From: Nageia nagi
Lineage: Eukaryota > Pinophyta
Direction: 5' to 3'
DNA: 64,000 nt
Assembly: GCA_050084985.1 (NCBI GenBank)
Contig: JBITNC010000002.1
Coordinates: 1,550,001 to 1,614,000, forward strand
This document shows, one piece after another, positions 48,972 through 59,673 of this stretch. The notes beneath the pieces are model-generated. The model searched no databases. It was not told the origin of the DNA and was given only the letters and a program-made list of their open reading frames with translations. The position numbers were made by a program, and so were the translations under genes. Position 1 is the first letter of the stretch. Each line of letters starts with the position of its first letter.

Positions 48972-49036
48972 GCAAGAACACTTTCCAAACACCAACAATA
49001 ATCTCAAAAATAGAGGTTATCCCAATGATTTTACTT

Positions 49037-49048
49037 GCTCTGATACCA
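49037..49048 (-). promoter_or_regulatory. Primer-binding site of gypsy element 2
   Basis: TGGTATCAGAGC on the element strand, a full 12-base match to the plant initiator-Met tRNA primer site, four bases inside the 5' LTR. Confidence 0.92.
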
Positions 49049-49052
49049 AACT

Positions 49053-50175
49053 TGATCCATAAACTATAAGATTAAAAATTTCAATTTTAACCTTTCAAAT
49101 GGATCAATTCACACTTAAAATAATTAAGTGCTTGTAAAGGGAAAATCAAGAAAACAAATTGTAAACACAGAGAAGAGAAAAGCATTCACCAAAGAAGAGA
49201 CAAGCAAGATTTATCTTGGTTCACCCAATGTGGGCTACATCTAGCTCAAAAGCTCCCTACTATCAATGGGGAATCACTTTACAAGGCCTCCAAGGTCCTT
49301 CAAAACCTCCTCTCCTATTCACAAAACACTCTCAACTCTAAAAATCACAACAAAATTGAAACACTTCCCGAAATGCTCCTTCTTCCCTCTTTTGTCCAAT
49401 TTGCTCTCCTTTTATACAATTTTTGGGAGCTAAAATTGGAGAGAATTACAACTAGGAAATCTAGAAAAAAATACATTTTTAGATACCCATTAACCTCTTT
49501 GATCTTCCTGCCAAATTTGGGCTCAAATGGTTGCAAAAATCTTCCAAATTGAGCTTTGAAACTAAAAAACATGCTCTCTAGACTGTTGTAGGCTATAGGA
49601 TAAACTCAACCCAAAAATAGGACCTTAGGTGAATCAAAAATCGCTAAAAAAACCTTATAAACACCCAAAATACGTTAAATAAATCTAAAACTAGGCGGGT
49701 GTGCTGTGGTGGTGACATGTGGTAAGCGGTCAAGTCAAACGGTCAACAAGTCAAATGGGCGGCTTGCTGACTGGTCAAGCGGTCATGTGGTAGTTTTGGC
49801 TAGCAATCTAGTTGGCATGGATGGGTTGCACGTGGTCAGTAGGTCATGCGTGCGAATGAGTCTAACAGTCCTCATCATCTTGCATGGACTCCCTATCACG
49901 CTTACATGGCTACACGATGGCGATCAGACGGTCAATTCGCCCTATCACCTCCATGCAGTATTGATCACCTACGTGGCCTCCACAGTGGCGGGTGGGTCCT
50001 GCCAATTTGATTTTTTTTTTTTTAAATACAAAATGGACTTAATGCTATAACTTCCACATACAGACTCAAATTTTCGATCCGAAAGAAGCATCAGAAAGCT
50101 GAAGACGAGATGATCACAATGAATACATTGAAATGGAGATTACTAAATGTTGAAAAGATCCTAATTTTTAGATAA
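49053..50175 (-). repeat. 5' LTR of gypsy element 2
   Basis: 1,123 bp, direct repeat of 44890-46012 with equal length. The outer end reads TAGATAA where the partner has TGGATCA, so its terminal CA has mutated. Confidence 0.94.
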
Positions 50176-50180
50176 AAAAT

Positions 50181-50917
50181 ACTAAACTATATTGAAGAAA
50201 TATACATTTCTTTAGGTTGACATATAATTTCTCCTTCTTGAGCACATCTAACACCAATTTCAGGTGTAACAAATGCTCTTCTTCACTTTTACTATAAATC
50301 AAAATGTCATCAAAATACACAATCATGAACTTACCATTATATTCTTGCAGTAATTTGTTCATAAATGATATAAATGTATTGGGTACATTAGATAACATAA
50401 ATGGCATCACCATCCACTTGTACAACCCATCTTTTGTCTTAAAATTTGTCTTCCATTCATCACCTTCTCAAATTTTGATCTAGTAGTAGCCACTTCGTAG
50501 ATCAATTTTCCTAAAGTATTTAGCTCTAGCCAAGCCATACATCACGTTATCCACACTTGGCATTGGATATCGATACTTTATTATGATCTTATTTATGGCT
50601 CTATTTTCCACACACATCCATCATGAACCATCTTTCATTGGAGTCAACAATGTTGGAGTCGTGCATGGAATTATATTGTTTATCAACTTTATCACTTACC
50701 TACTCAAATTTGCATTCTGTGTTGGGTTCAACCAATAAGCTACTTGATTTGGGAGCATTGATCCTAGAATCAAATCCATCTGATGTTGGATATCTCTCTT
50801 TTATGGCCTCCCATCTAGTATCTCCTTTGGTATGACATCTTCATATTCTCTTAGCAACTTAGCTATTGATGTAGACATAACCAATTCCTCTATTTATAGC
50901 TTTCTAGTTGTTAAGAC
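50181..50917 (-). pseudogene. Gypsy element 1 reverse transcriptase, first part
   Basis: [20 protein letters not shown] and YFDDILIYS (catalytic YFDD at 50306-50317), then [18 protein letters not shown]. The sequence runs into the TSD of gypsy element 2 and resumes at 44884. The part before 50425 is broken by stops. Confidence 0.88.
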
Positions 50918-51571
50918 TTAATAGAAGCTAGCATCCTTGATGGCTACAAGAAACTCCTTCATTTCCAACAAGCTCTCACTTGACCCATCCTCCTTTAGAT
51001 ATACAAGAACTACCTTTACACCATCCTTCCAAAATGTGCAAGTATTCTTTCTACCATTATGGTCAACATCCTTGTCATATTGCCAAGGTGTCCCTAATAA
51101 AATGTGACATGCATCCATTAGGATCACATCACACCACACTTTATCCTTATAAGTTTTCCCAATTGAGAAGTTTACTAAACACCTCTTTTCAATGGTCATT
51201 GCATTTTTTTTCTTAATCCATGAAACATGGTAGGGGTTGGGATGCTTCTCATATTTTAGTATTAATTTATCAAACATGATAACCTTTTCTCCTGATGTGT
51301 ATCTTGTGTAAAAAATATTATTACACAAACAATAATCTCCACCATCTTTTGCTTGCATGTTCATTTTCTCTAGAACAATAAGAGTTCTCCTTATCATTAG
51401 AGTTTCACACATGTTTCTAGTAACTTCTATCTCAGTCTCTTCCTCTTCTTCAACTAGATTGACCCTAGATAGTCCCCTCTCTTTAGCATTATAATGAGGA
51501 CATTCAAATGCTTTATGAACTTCCTCTCTACATATATAACAGATGAATGGTTTCCATATTCCATTCCCCAT
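50918..51571 (-). pseudogene. Gypsy element 1 gag zinc knuckle and protease region
   Basis: 217 open codons. The N-terminus has a complete CCHC knuckle CYICREEVHKAFEC. The protease part shows PNPYHVSWIKKK, CLVNFSIGKTYKDKVWCDVI and MDACHILLGTPWQYD. The usual DSG active-site triplet is not obvious in this frame. Confidence 0.8.
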
Positions 51572-52536
51572 CTTGCCTCCACTATTACTTGTTCCTCTTA
51601 GATATCCTCTTCGTGTTTGGGAGGTACCTTGATGTTGTCCCTCCTAATCATCCTATCTAGAAGATTTCAAGATTCTTGTTTGGAAAAATTAGATCCACCA
51701 TGCCCTTGATTTTAAGAAGGTGTTGATCCTTTCTTTCCCCTCTACTAATCCTATTAAGCTTCTCCTCAACTTTTAGGGCCAGTTGGTATGCATCTTCTAC
51801 AATAAGAGTATGATGCATACTTATTTCATCTTGAATAGAAATACTTATGCCATTCACATACCTTGTAGCTCTCTGCTCATTCATCTCATTATGCTCAATT
51901 CATTAGTATAATCTTTGATGCTCTGTTATTTCTATTGAAGATTCTAAAATCTACAAAACAAGATTTGAGAATAATCTATAGGAAAAATTTCTCTTGCAAC
52001 TTCTTCTTCATCTTAGCCCAAGATTGGATCCTCTCTTTCCCCATTCTCTATCATGAAACCTGTATATGATCCCACCAAATCAATTCATGCCTCCTCAACT
52101 TCATGCATGCAAGCTTCACCTTCTTATCCTTAGCAAGACTACTCCATTTAATATATTTCTCCATGCTATGTATCTAATTTATCAACTCCTCTGGTTTCAA
52201 CCCACCAACATACTGTAGAACCTTGATCTTAATCCTATCTTGATTTCCTTTTAGGCCTTCCAAGGCTTAGATCAACCTTTTTTCAAAGCATTATTCTACT
52301 ACTATAGGATATATTAGTTCTTCCTCCACCTCAATGTCAAGTCCATCTTCCCTAAATATGTTCTCATTATCAAATCCCAAATTTAGATGTGCATTGGGTC
52401 TTCTATACCCCATGCGATTAATCACACTAGTTAACTAAGCTATTTCTACATGCAAATCCTCTATCTACCTATTCATGTAGGCATAAGCACCTGCTACACC
52501 TCTTCTTGCACCTCTAGCTTGTCTTCTAGGTGACAT
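51572..52536 (-). pseudogene. Gypsy element 1 gag, N-terminal part
   Basis: ATG at 52536, about 30 bases inside the primer site, opens MSPRRQARGARRGVAG, IEDLHVEIA and then EELIN..HSMEKYIKW and CMKLRRHELIWWDHIQ, a gypsy gag domain. Many stops and frame changes. A later piece (51657-51884) has YQLALKVEEKLNRISRG. Confidence 0.75.
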
Positions 52537-52564
52537 CTTTTCTCCACTAGTGAGATCACACCTA

Positions 52565-52575
52565 CTCTGATACCA
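52565..52575 (-). promoter_or_regulatory. Primer-binding site of gypsy element 1
   Basis: TGGTATCAGAG on the element strand, two bases inside the 5' LTR; tRNA-Met type. Confidence 0.9.
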
Positions 52576-52577
52576 AA

Positions 52578-52888
52578 TGACATAACTCAAAAATCCACTT
52601 CTTTTTTCATTAAGCCTTCAACCTTTAAATAGGCTAAAATACAAATACTAACACATGGTTTTAGCACATGGTTTTGAATTTTTCCTTCACATGCAATTAT
52701 TGTAAATCTAAAAATAGAAACTAAACTTAAAATCTAAATACAAGCATGAAGATGGACTTTTTTTGCCTCAAACATGTCTCCAAAGAGAGACATTACTAAA
52801 TTGTAGGAAATTCAATTTTGCATGATCTAAAAAAAAGGGCTCAAAATGATATCAAGGTCAAAATTTATGGCCTCTGAAAGGTACATCA
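52578..52888 (-). repeat. 5' LTR of gypsy element 1
   Basis: 311 bp, TGACATAAC... to ...GTACATCA, followed by the second TSD copy TGATG. Confidence 0.93.
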
Positions 52889-52893
52889 TGATG

Positions 52894-52935
52894 TTTGATT
52901 TTTTTTTTGGTTATAAAACTTCATTTGGTATCAAA
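52894..52935 (+). other. End of copia C 5' LTR and its primer-binding site
   Basis: The LTR resumes after the gypsy insertion and ends in CA at 52923. TGGTATCAAA follows at 52926-52935, a tRNA-Met-type primer site. This fixes copia C on the plus strand. Confidence 0.8.
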
Positions 52936-53035
52936 CCTTGTTTGGTCTAGAGGTTTTGATAAGCTTGTGGTTCTTCTACCAATTTATCAAGTTATTTCAG
53001 AGGTCCATTAAGGGTTTCTTGTTGATTAAGCTATA

Positions 53036-53968
53036 ATGGAAACCAACATAAATTCTCTTCCTATTCCAAAGTTTGATGGAGTTTACTATGAGTATTAGAG
53101 CATAAAAATGGAGACCTTGTTGATGTACAAACGTATGTGGGATAGTGTTAAGGATGGATATGTAGAACAACTGATTGAAATACACATATGGTTATTGATA
53201 AGATAACAAATGAAGCTAAAAAAAAAAATTGTTTAGAACTCTATTATCTTCAATTTCCCTTGGATAAGAGCATTTTATAAAGTATTGTAGTTGTGCAACA
53301 ACAAAATAAGCATGAGCAACATTGAAGGATGATTAACAAGGAAGTAATCAAGTGAAACAAGAACAAGTCAAACTGTAAACTCTTATAAGAGAGCTTGAGA
53401 ATTTGAAGATGTAAGAAAATGAAAATGTAGGTGATTATTATGTGAAAGTGAAGGTTATTGTAAATAAGATGGAAACTCTTGAAGAAAATCTTAACAAGGT
53501 TATTGTTTTGAATAAGGTGTTGAGAACACTTAGCTCCAAATAGAACCATATTGTTATTATCATTGAAGAGAGCAAAGATTTATGTACTCTTGAGTTTGAT
53601 CACTTGATTGACTCTCTTATGTATCATGATAAGATATTAAAAGACACTATAGTTGTTGGTGTTGAAGAAAAATCATTCTCTTCAAAGGAGAATGAACTAA
53701 ACTCCAGTGGACAAGGAAGAGATAATGGTGGAAGAGGTCAAAATTCTTCTAAAGGAAGAGGTAGAGGTAGAGATGCTACTATTGGAAGAGAAAGAGTTGA
53801 CAAGAAAAATATGCAATGTTACCATTTCAAAAAAATTGAACACTTTGAAAGAGAGTGAAGATGGAAAGTGTGATTTATTATAAGAACCATGGTAATAAGT
53901 TTGTTACAATTGTTTTTATGAGAAAAATAAGATTCTTTCCATTAAAATTTGGAGGACAAGGGGAAAGT
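53036..53968 (+). pseudogene. Copia C gag remnant
   Basis: ATG at 53036, about 100 bases after the primer site, opens METNINSLPIPKFDG, then a stop in place of W and KMETLLMYKRMWDSVKDGY. UBN2 features follow: RELENLKM, NENVGDYYVKVKVIVNKMET and EFDHLIDSLMYHDKIL (53590-53640). A glycine/arginine-rich stretch near 53700-53790 leads to a damaged zinc knuckle CYHFKKIEHFERE. The gag is cut at 53968 by the LTR of gypsy element 3; its pol is not in this window. Confidence 0.83.
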
Positions 53969-55509
53969 TTTTGAAATATTTTTAGTGACCCCTAGAAGAA
54001 TGTAAGTGGAAACTATATTAAAACACTTAATATGTGATTATATATTATCCTACTTATTTAACTCAAATAAATACAAGATAACAAAAATAATAGAAAATAA
54101 CCAATAACCTAAATGGATAAAGAAATAAAGTATCATACCTAGGTTATTGGATCAAGATAATGAAATAATGAATGCATGTACTAAAGATATGGGATCAGGT
54201 GAAATATAAATACATATGAATCCTTACTTAGGAGGAGCTGATTATATGTAGATAGGAACTTATCGAAGATATGTGATCTTGATGTGCGAAGCCCCATAGA
54301 GCACAATATAAAGAATGATAACACGAATGCTTATGATAATGTGGATGCTACATCATGAACAACAACACTAACATACATGACAACACAAGCGTTAGGAGTT
54401 CAATCGAGTAGAGTTCACCACCAAGGATCAAAAATAACATAAGATTGATAAGTTGAGCTAAACATATAATTGTAAAATATAGAATGAAAAATATGCTCAT
54501 GGTAACAATATCCCAATCTTAATAGATGGTATTTAGAAACATCTAAATTTTGAAGTGGTACTAGCTATTGATATTGTATTCTCAATAACTTTCCCTACAA
54601 TCATACTTACCCTCATATATGTAAGATAACCTCCAATTTTCCTTTAGGAAGGTTGGTGCCGACACTAGGGTACCTAGCATGGACATGAGAAGATTACATG
54701 AGAAAGGACCAAGAATAACACCAACAATATGATATTAGATCAATATAGTATGACACCTAAGTGGGGTCACCTTAGGGGATCAAAATTAGGCTTGAATAGA
54801 TATCCCCCTTTGCAAGTATAATGAAATAAAATTATTCTTGCAAAGGAAGTAAAGAAGAAAGAGAAGAAAAAATTTGATACTTCCCTAGTTTTGCTATAGA
54901 ACTATCTGATCATCAAGAATTGATGATATATGTTTTCCCCTATTTGCCTTGATTATGATATGGAATGGTTATCCATGAAATAGGAACAACCAAGAGTAAA
55001 GAATGACATGAAAAAGGAGAGGAAGAAAAACCATGTTATAAGCATATATGTGGTGATAAACTCTAAAATATATAGCAATGATCTAGTGAGAGAAATAATA
55101 ATCATAAGTGCATGATATCATTATGGAAACACTCAATTCTCTATTCATTGATAAAAATTATCATAGTAGAACCAAGCATCACATTCATGAATTCATACAC
55201 AACATATCTTCACAAATGATATAACAATAAAAAGTAAGGATTAAATTAATATAATATCCATACATCATCATGAAACCACCAAATATCCTATTCATATATG
55301 CAAGTCATCATAGAAATAACTAATACCTCATTTATGGATGCATACATATGATCACAAAGAACTATCATGATGATGGTTAGTTTAAACCAAACTAACAATG
55401 GCGCTAAACTCAAATGAGGGTCACATCATCATGGAAGCAACAAGTTGCCCCATTCATGGATACAAATCATCATGGAAGCAAAGGATGCCGCATTTGTGGA
55501 TGTATCAAA

Positions 55510-55755
55510 TGATAAAGTGATAGATGCCCAACCCAAGGTGCTATCATATTCCAAAATATAGGATTATGTTAATGTCTTCCCAGTAAAGATAAATAAGATG
55601 GTAAATGCCCAACCCATGGGGTTTTCATATCTCAAAATATGGGATTTTTTCAATGTCTTCCCAATAAAGATAAATAGTATGGTAAATGCCCAACCCATGG
55701 GGTTTTCATATCTCATAATATGAGATTTTATCAATGTATTTCTATTAAAGATAAG
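55510..55755. repeat. 80-bp tandem repeat, three copies
   Basis: ATGCCCAACCCA marks each unit, near 55523, 55605 and 55686. Units also share GGTTTTCATATCTCA and TCAATGTCTTCCC, with variation. Confidence 0.85.
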
Positions 55756-55759
55756 TAGT

Positions 55760-55945
55760 GATAACAATAATGGTTATTTATCATCCACCCAAGAAGGATG
55801 TAATCATAAAGCAATGATGGTTATTTAATTTCCATCCAAGAAGGACATATCATAAAGCAATGATGGTTATTTAACGTCCAACCAACAAGGACATGTCATA
55901 AAGTAATGATGATTATTTAATGTCCATCCAACAAGGATATAACAA
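55760..55945. repeat. 46-bp tandem repeat, four copies
   Basis: TGGTTATTTA begins at 55771, 55818 and 55864, with TGATTATTTA at 55910; each is followed by a TCCAxCCAAxAAGGA block. Period 46-47 bp. Confidence 0.88.
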
Positions 55946-56550
55946 TATTTTGAAAATGAAGCAACATGATATAGTAATGATAAACTATGATAAAAATTAT
56001 CTACATATATTTGTTATGCATGTATAGACATTAAGATGGTTCATAAAACAATACCTGACCTTACTGTTAATGATCATGATAGATGTAGAAAACCTAACAT
56101 AGATGCTAGTGTCAATGTGACCAATATTATCAGTGTGGATGCTAAGGATCATAAAATAACTTACCCTAAAATTTGTTTGAAACTAAGATATCTTGGAATA
56201 AATGTTGGTAAACTACAAATAATGTTAAAAAATATTACCTTATTTCTCAAGGCATCAATTGTACAACTAATAAACTCAAATTAGTATAGTGAATCACATA
56301 CCTATCAAAATTTGATTATATAGAATGCATTGAACCAAAATACCTCTCTGAGATCCCAAACATCATTGTATTTTTTTTATTATCGTGAATCACAAAAATG
56401 ACTAGTCTAGATTTTAGATGTACATAGTTGTAAAATACATAGAAGGCTACCACTACTGCTAGGATAACATAACATGAATGAAGCTAGGTGAATGATATTG
56501 GACATTTGCACATGTTATTAACTAAGAAAAACCTCTCAAAACACAAGTGA

Positions 56551-57480
56551 CAAGCTTCTCTCATGCATAAAAGGGTTTCATGTGCCTAACATTGGTTGAA
56601 ACTTTATCTTCCTTTCCCTCAATGGTTACTAATTTGTATGCTCCATTGGATTATTTTATCTTGACAATGTATGGGCCTATCCAATTTATCTCAAAATTAT
56701 TTTTTGGCTTGTGTCTTGTGATGATTTTATTTGAGAATCAAATCACCAACTTGAAATTATCTTGGTTTATTTTTTTCCATATGATTTTTTAGTTATTTTC
56801 TAATATTCTCTAAGATGTTCCAAAGCATGAATCTTTTTCTCATCTAATCCTTCCAATTGTCTTAATGTTGCTTTTTTTTGTTCTTCCCAATCAATGATGC
56901 CCTCCAAAGAAACCCTTAATGATGGTATTTCCAACTCTAGTGGAAGTATTGCCCCATATTCATAAATTAATTAAAATGGAATACAACCTATTACTAATAA
57001 GATGTTGGTTCTATAGTTCCATAGTACATATATTAGTTGTGAATGTCAATGTTTTTAATTCTTTTTTATAGTCTTGCATAAAATATTTATGATTGTTTTG
57101 TTGGTTGGTTCAACTTTGCCATTGCTTTGTGGATAGTATGTTGATGCAAACTTTTAGTTTATCTTATATGCCTTGCAAAAATCTCTGACATGCTTGCCTC
57201 TAAAATGCTTACCATTTCCCATGATTATATCAGATGGAACACCAAATCTTGTAATGATACTTTTAGTCAAGAATTTCATATTTTGAAGACCCTTATATGA
57301 TCTCAAAGGTATTGCTTTTGCCCATTTGGTAAAGTACTCAATAGTCCCAAAATAAACTTATGTTCTTCACTAGATTTGGGATTAATAACCCCAACCAAAT
57401 GCAAATCCCAAATAGAAAATGGCCAAGGAGAAACCATTTAGCCAACTCAATTGAAGGACCCAATCTTAAGTTAGCATGCT
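56551..57480 (-). pseudogene. Gypsy element 3 integrase remnant
   Basis: Minus-strand reading: EYFTKWAKAIPL, RFGVPSDIIMGNGKHFRGKHV near 57240-57170, then YYPQSNGKVEPTNKTI near 57130-57080 and the tail INWIGPYIVKIK and SNGAYKLVTIEGKE near 56680-56620. The fold is clear. Of the catalytic D,D,E set, the first position reads E (usual VDYFTKW) and the second reads G (usual DNG), while the last E is kept. Several stops occur. Confidence 0.82.
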
Positions 57481-58097
57481 TTTAATATTTCTCATATTTA
57501 TTGACATGAAGTATGCAATCCTTTTTTCATAGATGTAAATAGTAACCTAGTCTTAAAAGCTTATGAAATATAGCTTTACCATTAAAGTGTTCAACACTTA
57601 TATCATTATGCACTTATTTTATAGCTTTACTAGTTTCTTTATTAGTCAAACATCTAAGCAAAGTACCATGAAAAGATATTTTGTACAAAATATCACCAAC
57701 AATGACATATCTTATTGCCATTTTCTTGAGCTTTCATTTGAGAAACTTGTTATGGCATAAATGCAAATATTTTCATCTTTTAAGTTATATATATAAGTAT
57801 ACCATTCATGCAATGGAAGGATAAGACATACAATTGATTCTTGCTCAAATAAATTGATGAAGGATGCTTCATTAGCAAAGAATGATTCTTGAGACTATTT
57901 ATTTTGATTATAGTTTCTTTGTCCTCAATGGAAATAGGTGTCAAAGAAGTGTCATTGGCCATGGCATCAACAAATTTGTTACCATTTCTTTGAATGTTCT
58001 TGAATTTAACCTATCTAAAGCATATTTCAACCATATTTATTACTAAGTCCATGCATGGCTACAACTTTTCATCTTTTGTATTGTAAAATTCATTTAT

Positions 58098-58424
58098 TTA
58101 ATTGATAACAAGTTGTGAATCACCATAAACCTGTAATTTCTTGATACCTATATTGATAGCAATCTTTAAACCTAAAACTAAAGCTTTATTCTCAGCAATG
58201 TTGCTAGTATAATCAAAATTTAGTTTGTAAGTGATATAAATAATAGCTCCTTCAAGAGATACGAATACAATAAATGTTATATTCAAGTTATCATTTAATC
58301 CAAATATAAGCTCCATGTTATATTCAAAACCTTGAAGATGAATGATAAGGTCATTCTTAGCATTGAATGTTTCTAATTTAGGTTTCATATCTATTCTAGT
58401 GAGGATAGTATTGTGAATATCCAT
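58098..58424 (-). pseudogene. Gypsy element 3 RNase H fragment
   Basis: 108 open codons with SLEGAIIYITYKLNFDYTSNIAENKALVLGLKIA (in pieces) and KKLQVYGDSQLVIN at the end. AENKALxLGL and GDSQLVI are the marks of the extra, archaeal-like RNase H found in Tat-type gypsy elements. It is not linked to an RT in this copy. Confidence 0.75.
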
Positions 58425-58514
58425 GTTGAAGGGATTGCCTTTGTCTTCAGTATAGACAACACTTGTACCAAACTAGTTATGGAGTAGATCTACCTTTTTT
58501 TTTAGTAATTCGAT

Positions 58515-58817
58515 CTACTCAAGTGTGTAGGTTTCAAAAATTGAAGTAGTGTTCCCAACATTGGCATTGATGGTAGTGTTGGTGCTAAGCTTATCTTGGG
58601 CTATTAGCATAGATGATTTTACAAGTATAGCTTGAAATTTAGGCATTTCCATTAACTTATACATAACTTTTAAAGCAATACTCATCATATCATCACACTC
58701 ACAAAATATGTAATCAAATGCTAACAAGAACCCTAGGGCTTTTGATATGATTTGAGAGCACTTATATTTGAACCTTAATTAAGAGAAGGATATGCTATAA
58801 AAAGGTGGGCACCAATA
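58515..58817 (-). other. Leader and short open frame of gypsy element 3
   Basis: Next to the 5' LTR the minus strand reads TTGGTGCCCACC (about 58805-58816), placed like a primer-binding site. A 70-codon open frame (58515-58727) follows with no family that I recognise. It may be the scar of the deletion that removed gag and RT. Confidence 0.45.
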
Positions 58818-59216
58818 TGTTGAAATGTGTTTAGCAACCCTTAGGAGAACCTAAGAAAAAACTATAGTAAAACACTTAATATACGATTATGTATTATCCT
58901 AGTTATTTAACTTGAATAAACATAAGACAATAAAAACAATATGAAATAATCAATAACACTAAATGAATAAAGCAATAAATTATAAAATGTAGGTTATTTA
59001 ATCAAGATAATAAAATAACAAATACATACACTAAAGAAATAGGATTGAGTGAAAGATAAATACATGTGATTCTTTAACTGGACAAAGTTGATTATATGCA
59101 TATAAGAACTTATTGAAGATATAAGACCTTGATGTGCAAACCCCATAGAGCACATTAGAAATAATGGTAGTGTGGATACCTATGATAACATGGACACTAA
59201 AGAAATTAGCCCTTTT
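58818..59216 (-). repeat. Partial 5' LTR of gypsy element 3
   Basis: Begins TGTTGAAATG and aligns with 53969-54365. It breaks off near 59205-59216 where the LTR of copia A starts. Confidence 0.78.
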
Positions 59217-59673
59217 TGAATTAACTTCTACTCTACCAAGATCTCAAGAAGGCACTTTCAACATCTACACAATAGCACAATAATTCAAGCCAATATTACA
59301 AATAACACAAGATATAAAATGGTTCCTCCCTCCTTGGGAGTACTTCCACTAACTAAGATCTTTTTATTCTCAAGGATATCTCTTACAAAATCTCTTCTCT
59401 CACTCTCACACTCTAAACCTATAGCAAAGCTTGCATTATAACTATATAAATTGAGAGGGGAGGGTTCTTCTCTTTTTATAAGAAGAAACCCACTCTATAA
59501 TTAATCCCTTTTTTATTTTTAATCCTTTACCTATTTTTAATCTCATACCTATTTTTAATCCTTCTCCTATTTTTATTCCTTTAATACTTTAATTTATCTA
59601 ATGATACTTTAAGTATTAAGTGAATTTACATTAAGAAAAAATATTACACAATATTACATTACAAATTCTAACA
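59217..59673 (-). repeat. 3' LTR of copia A
   Basis: Ends ...TTCTAACA at 59673, followed by the polypurine tract CTCCCCCTT (plus-strand view). The middle resembles the 498-bp LTRs (GGGAGTACTTCCACTAACTA versus AGGAGTACATCCACTAACTA), so this is a related but distinct subfamily. The outer edge at TGAATTAAC is my best estimate. Confidence 0.7.

Larger units (their letters stand above)
44890..50175 (-). mobile_element. Gypsy element 2, internally deleted, nested
   Basis: 5.3-kb Ty3/gypsy element with two LTRs of 1,123 bp and an exact TSD AAAAT (44885-44889 and 50176-50180). It is inserted in the RT gene of gypsy element 1. The inside has a leader with tRNA-Met primer site, gag, protease and parts of pol only. 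The LTRs show about a dozen differences in the first 300 bases, fewer than those of its host, as expected for a later insertion. Confidence 0.96.
42418..52888 (-). mobile_element. Gypsy element 1 (chromovirus), nested host and guest
   Basis: Ty3/gypsy element of 10.5 kb including an insertion; about 5.2 kb without it. Two 311-bp LTRs, exact TSD TGATG (42413-42417 and 52889-52893), tRNA-Met primer site, gag, protease, RT, RNase H, integrase and a C-terminal chromodomain. It sits in the 5' LTR of copia C and is itself split in RT by gypsy element 2. The LTRs differ at about 17 of the first 95 bases, so it is older than element 2. Confidence 0.95.
53969..56550 (-). repeat. 3' LTR and untranslated region, gypsy element 3
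   Basis: The first about 400 bp align with 58818-59216. The rest up to the integrase stop near 56550 is non-coding and holds two short tandem arrays. The exact inner LTR edge cannot be placed because the partner LTR is truncated. Confidence 0.65.
53969..59216 (-). mobile_element. Gypsy element 3, deleted, Tat-like
   Basis: Matching LTR sequence lies at both ends: 53969 onward and 58818-59216 (AAAACACTTAATAT, GAACTTATxGAAGATAT and CCCCATAGAGCACA occur in both in the same order). Between them only RNase H and integrase remnants are left, on the minus strand; gag, protease and RT are missing. The right LTR is cut by copia A near 59216. A long LTR region and an RNase H of the GDSQLVI type suggest the Tat group, which is an inference. 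Confidence 0.75.

Noticed and set aside
56036-56284. 82-codon plus-strand open frame
   Set aside because: It lies in the untranslated/LTR region of gypsy element 3 on the opposite strand and shows no domain.
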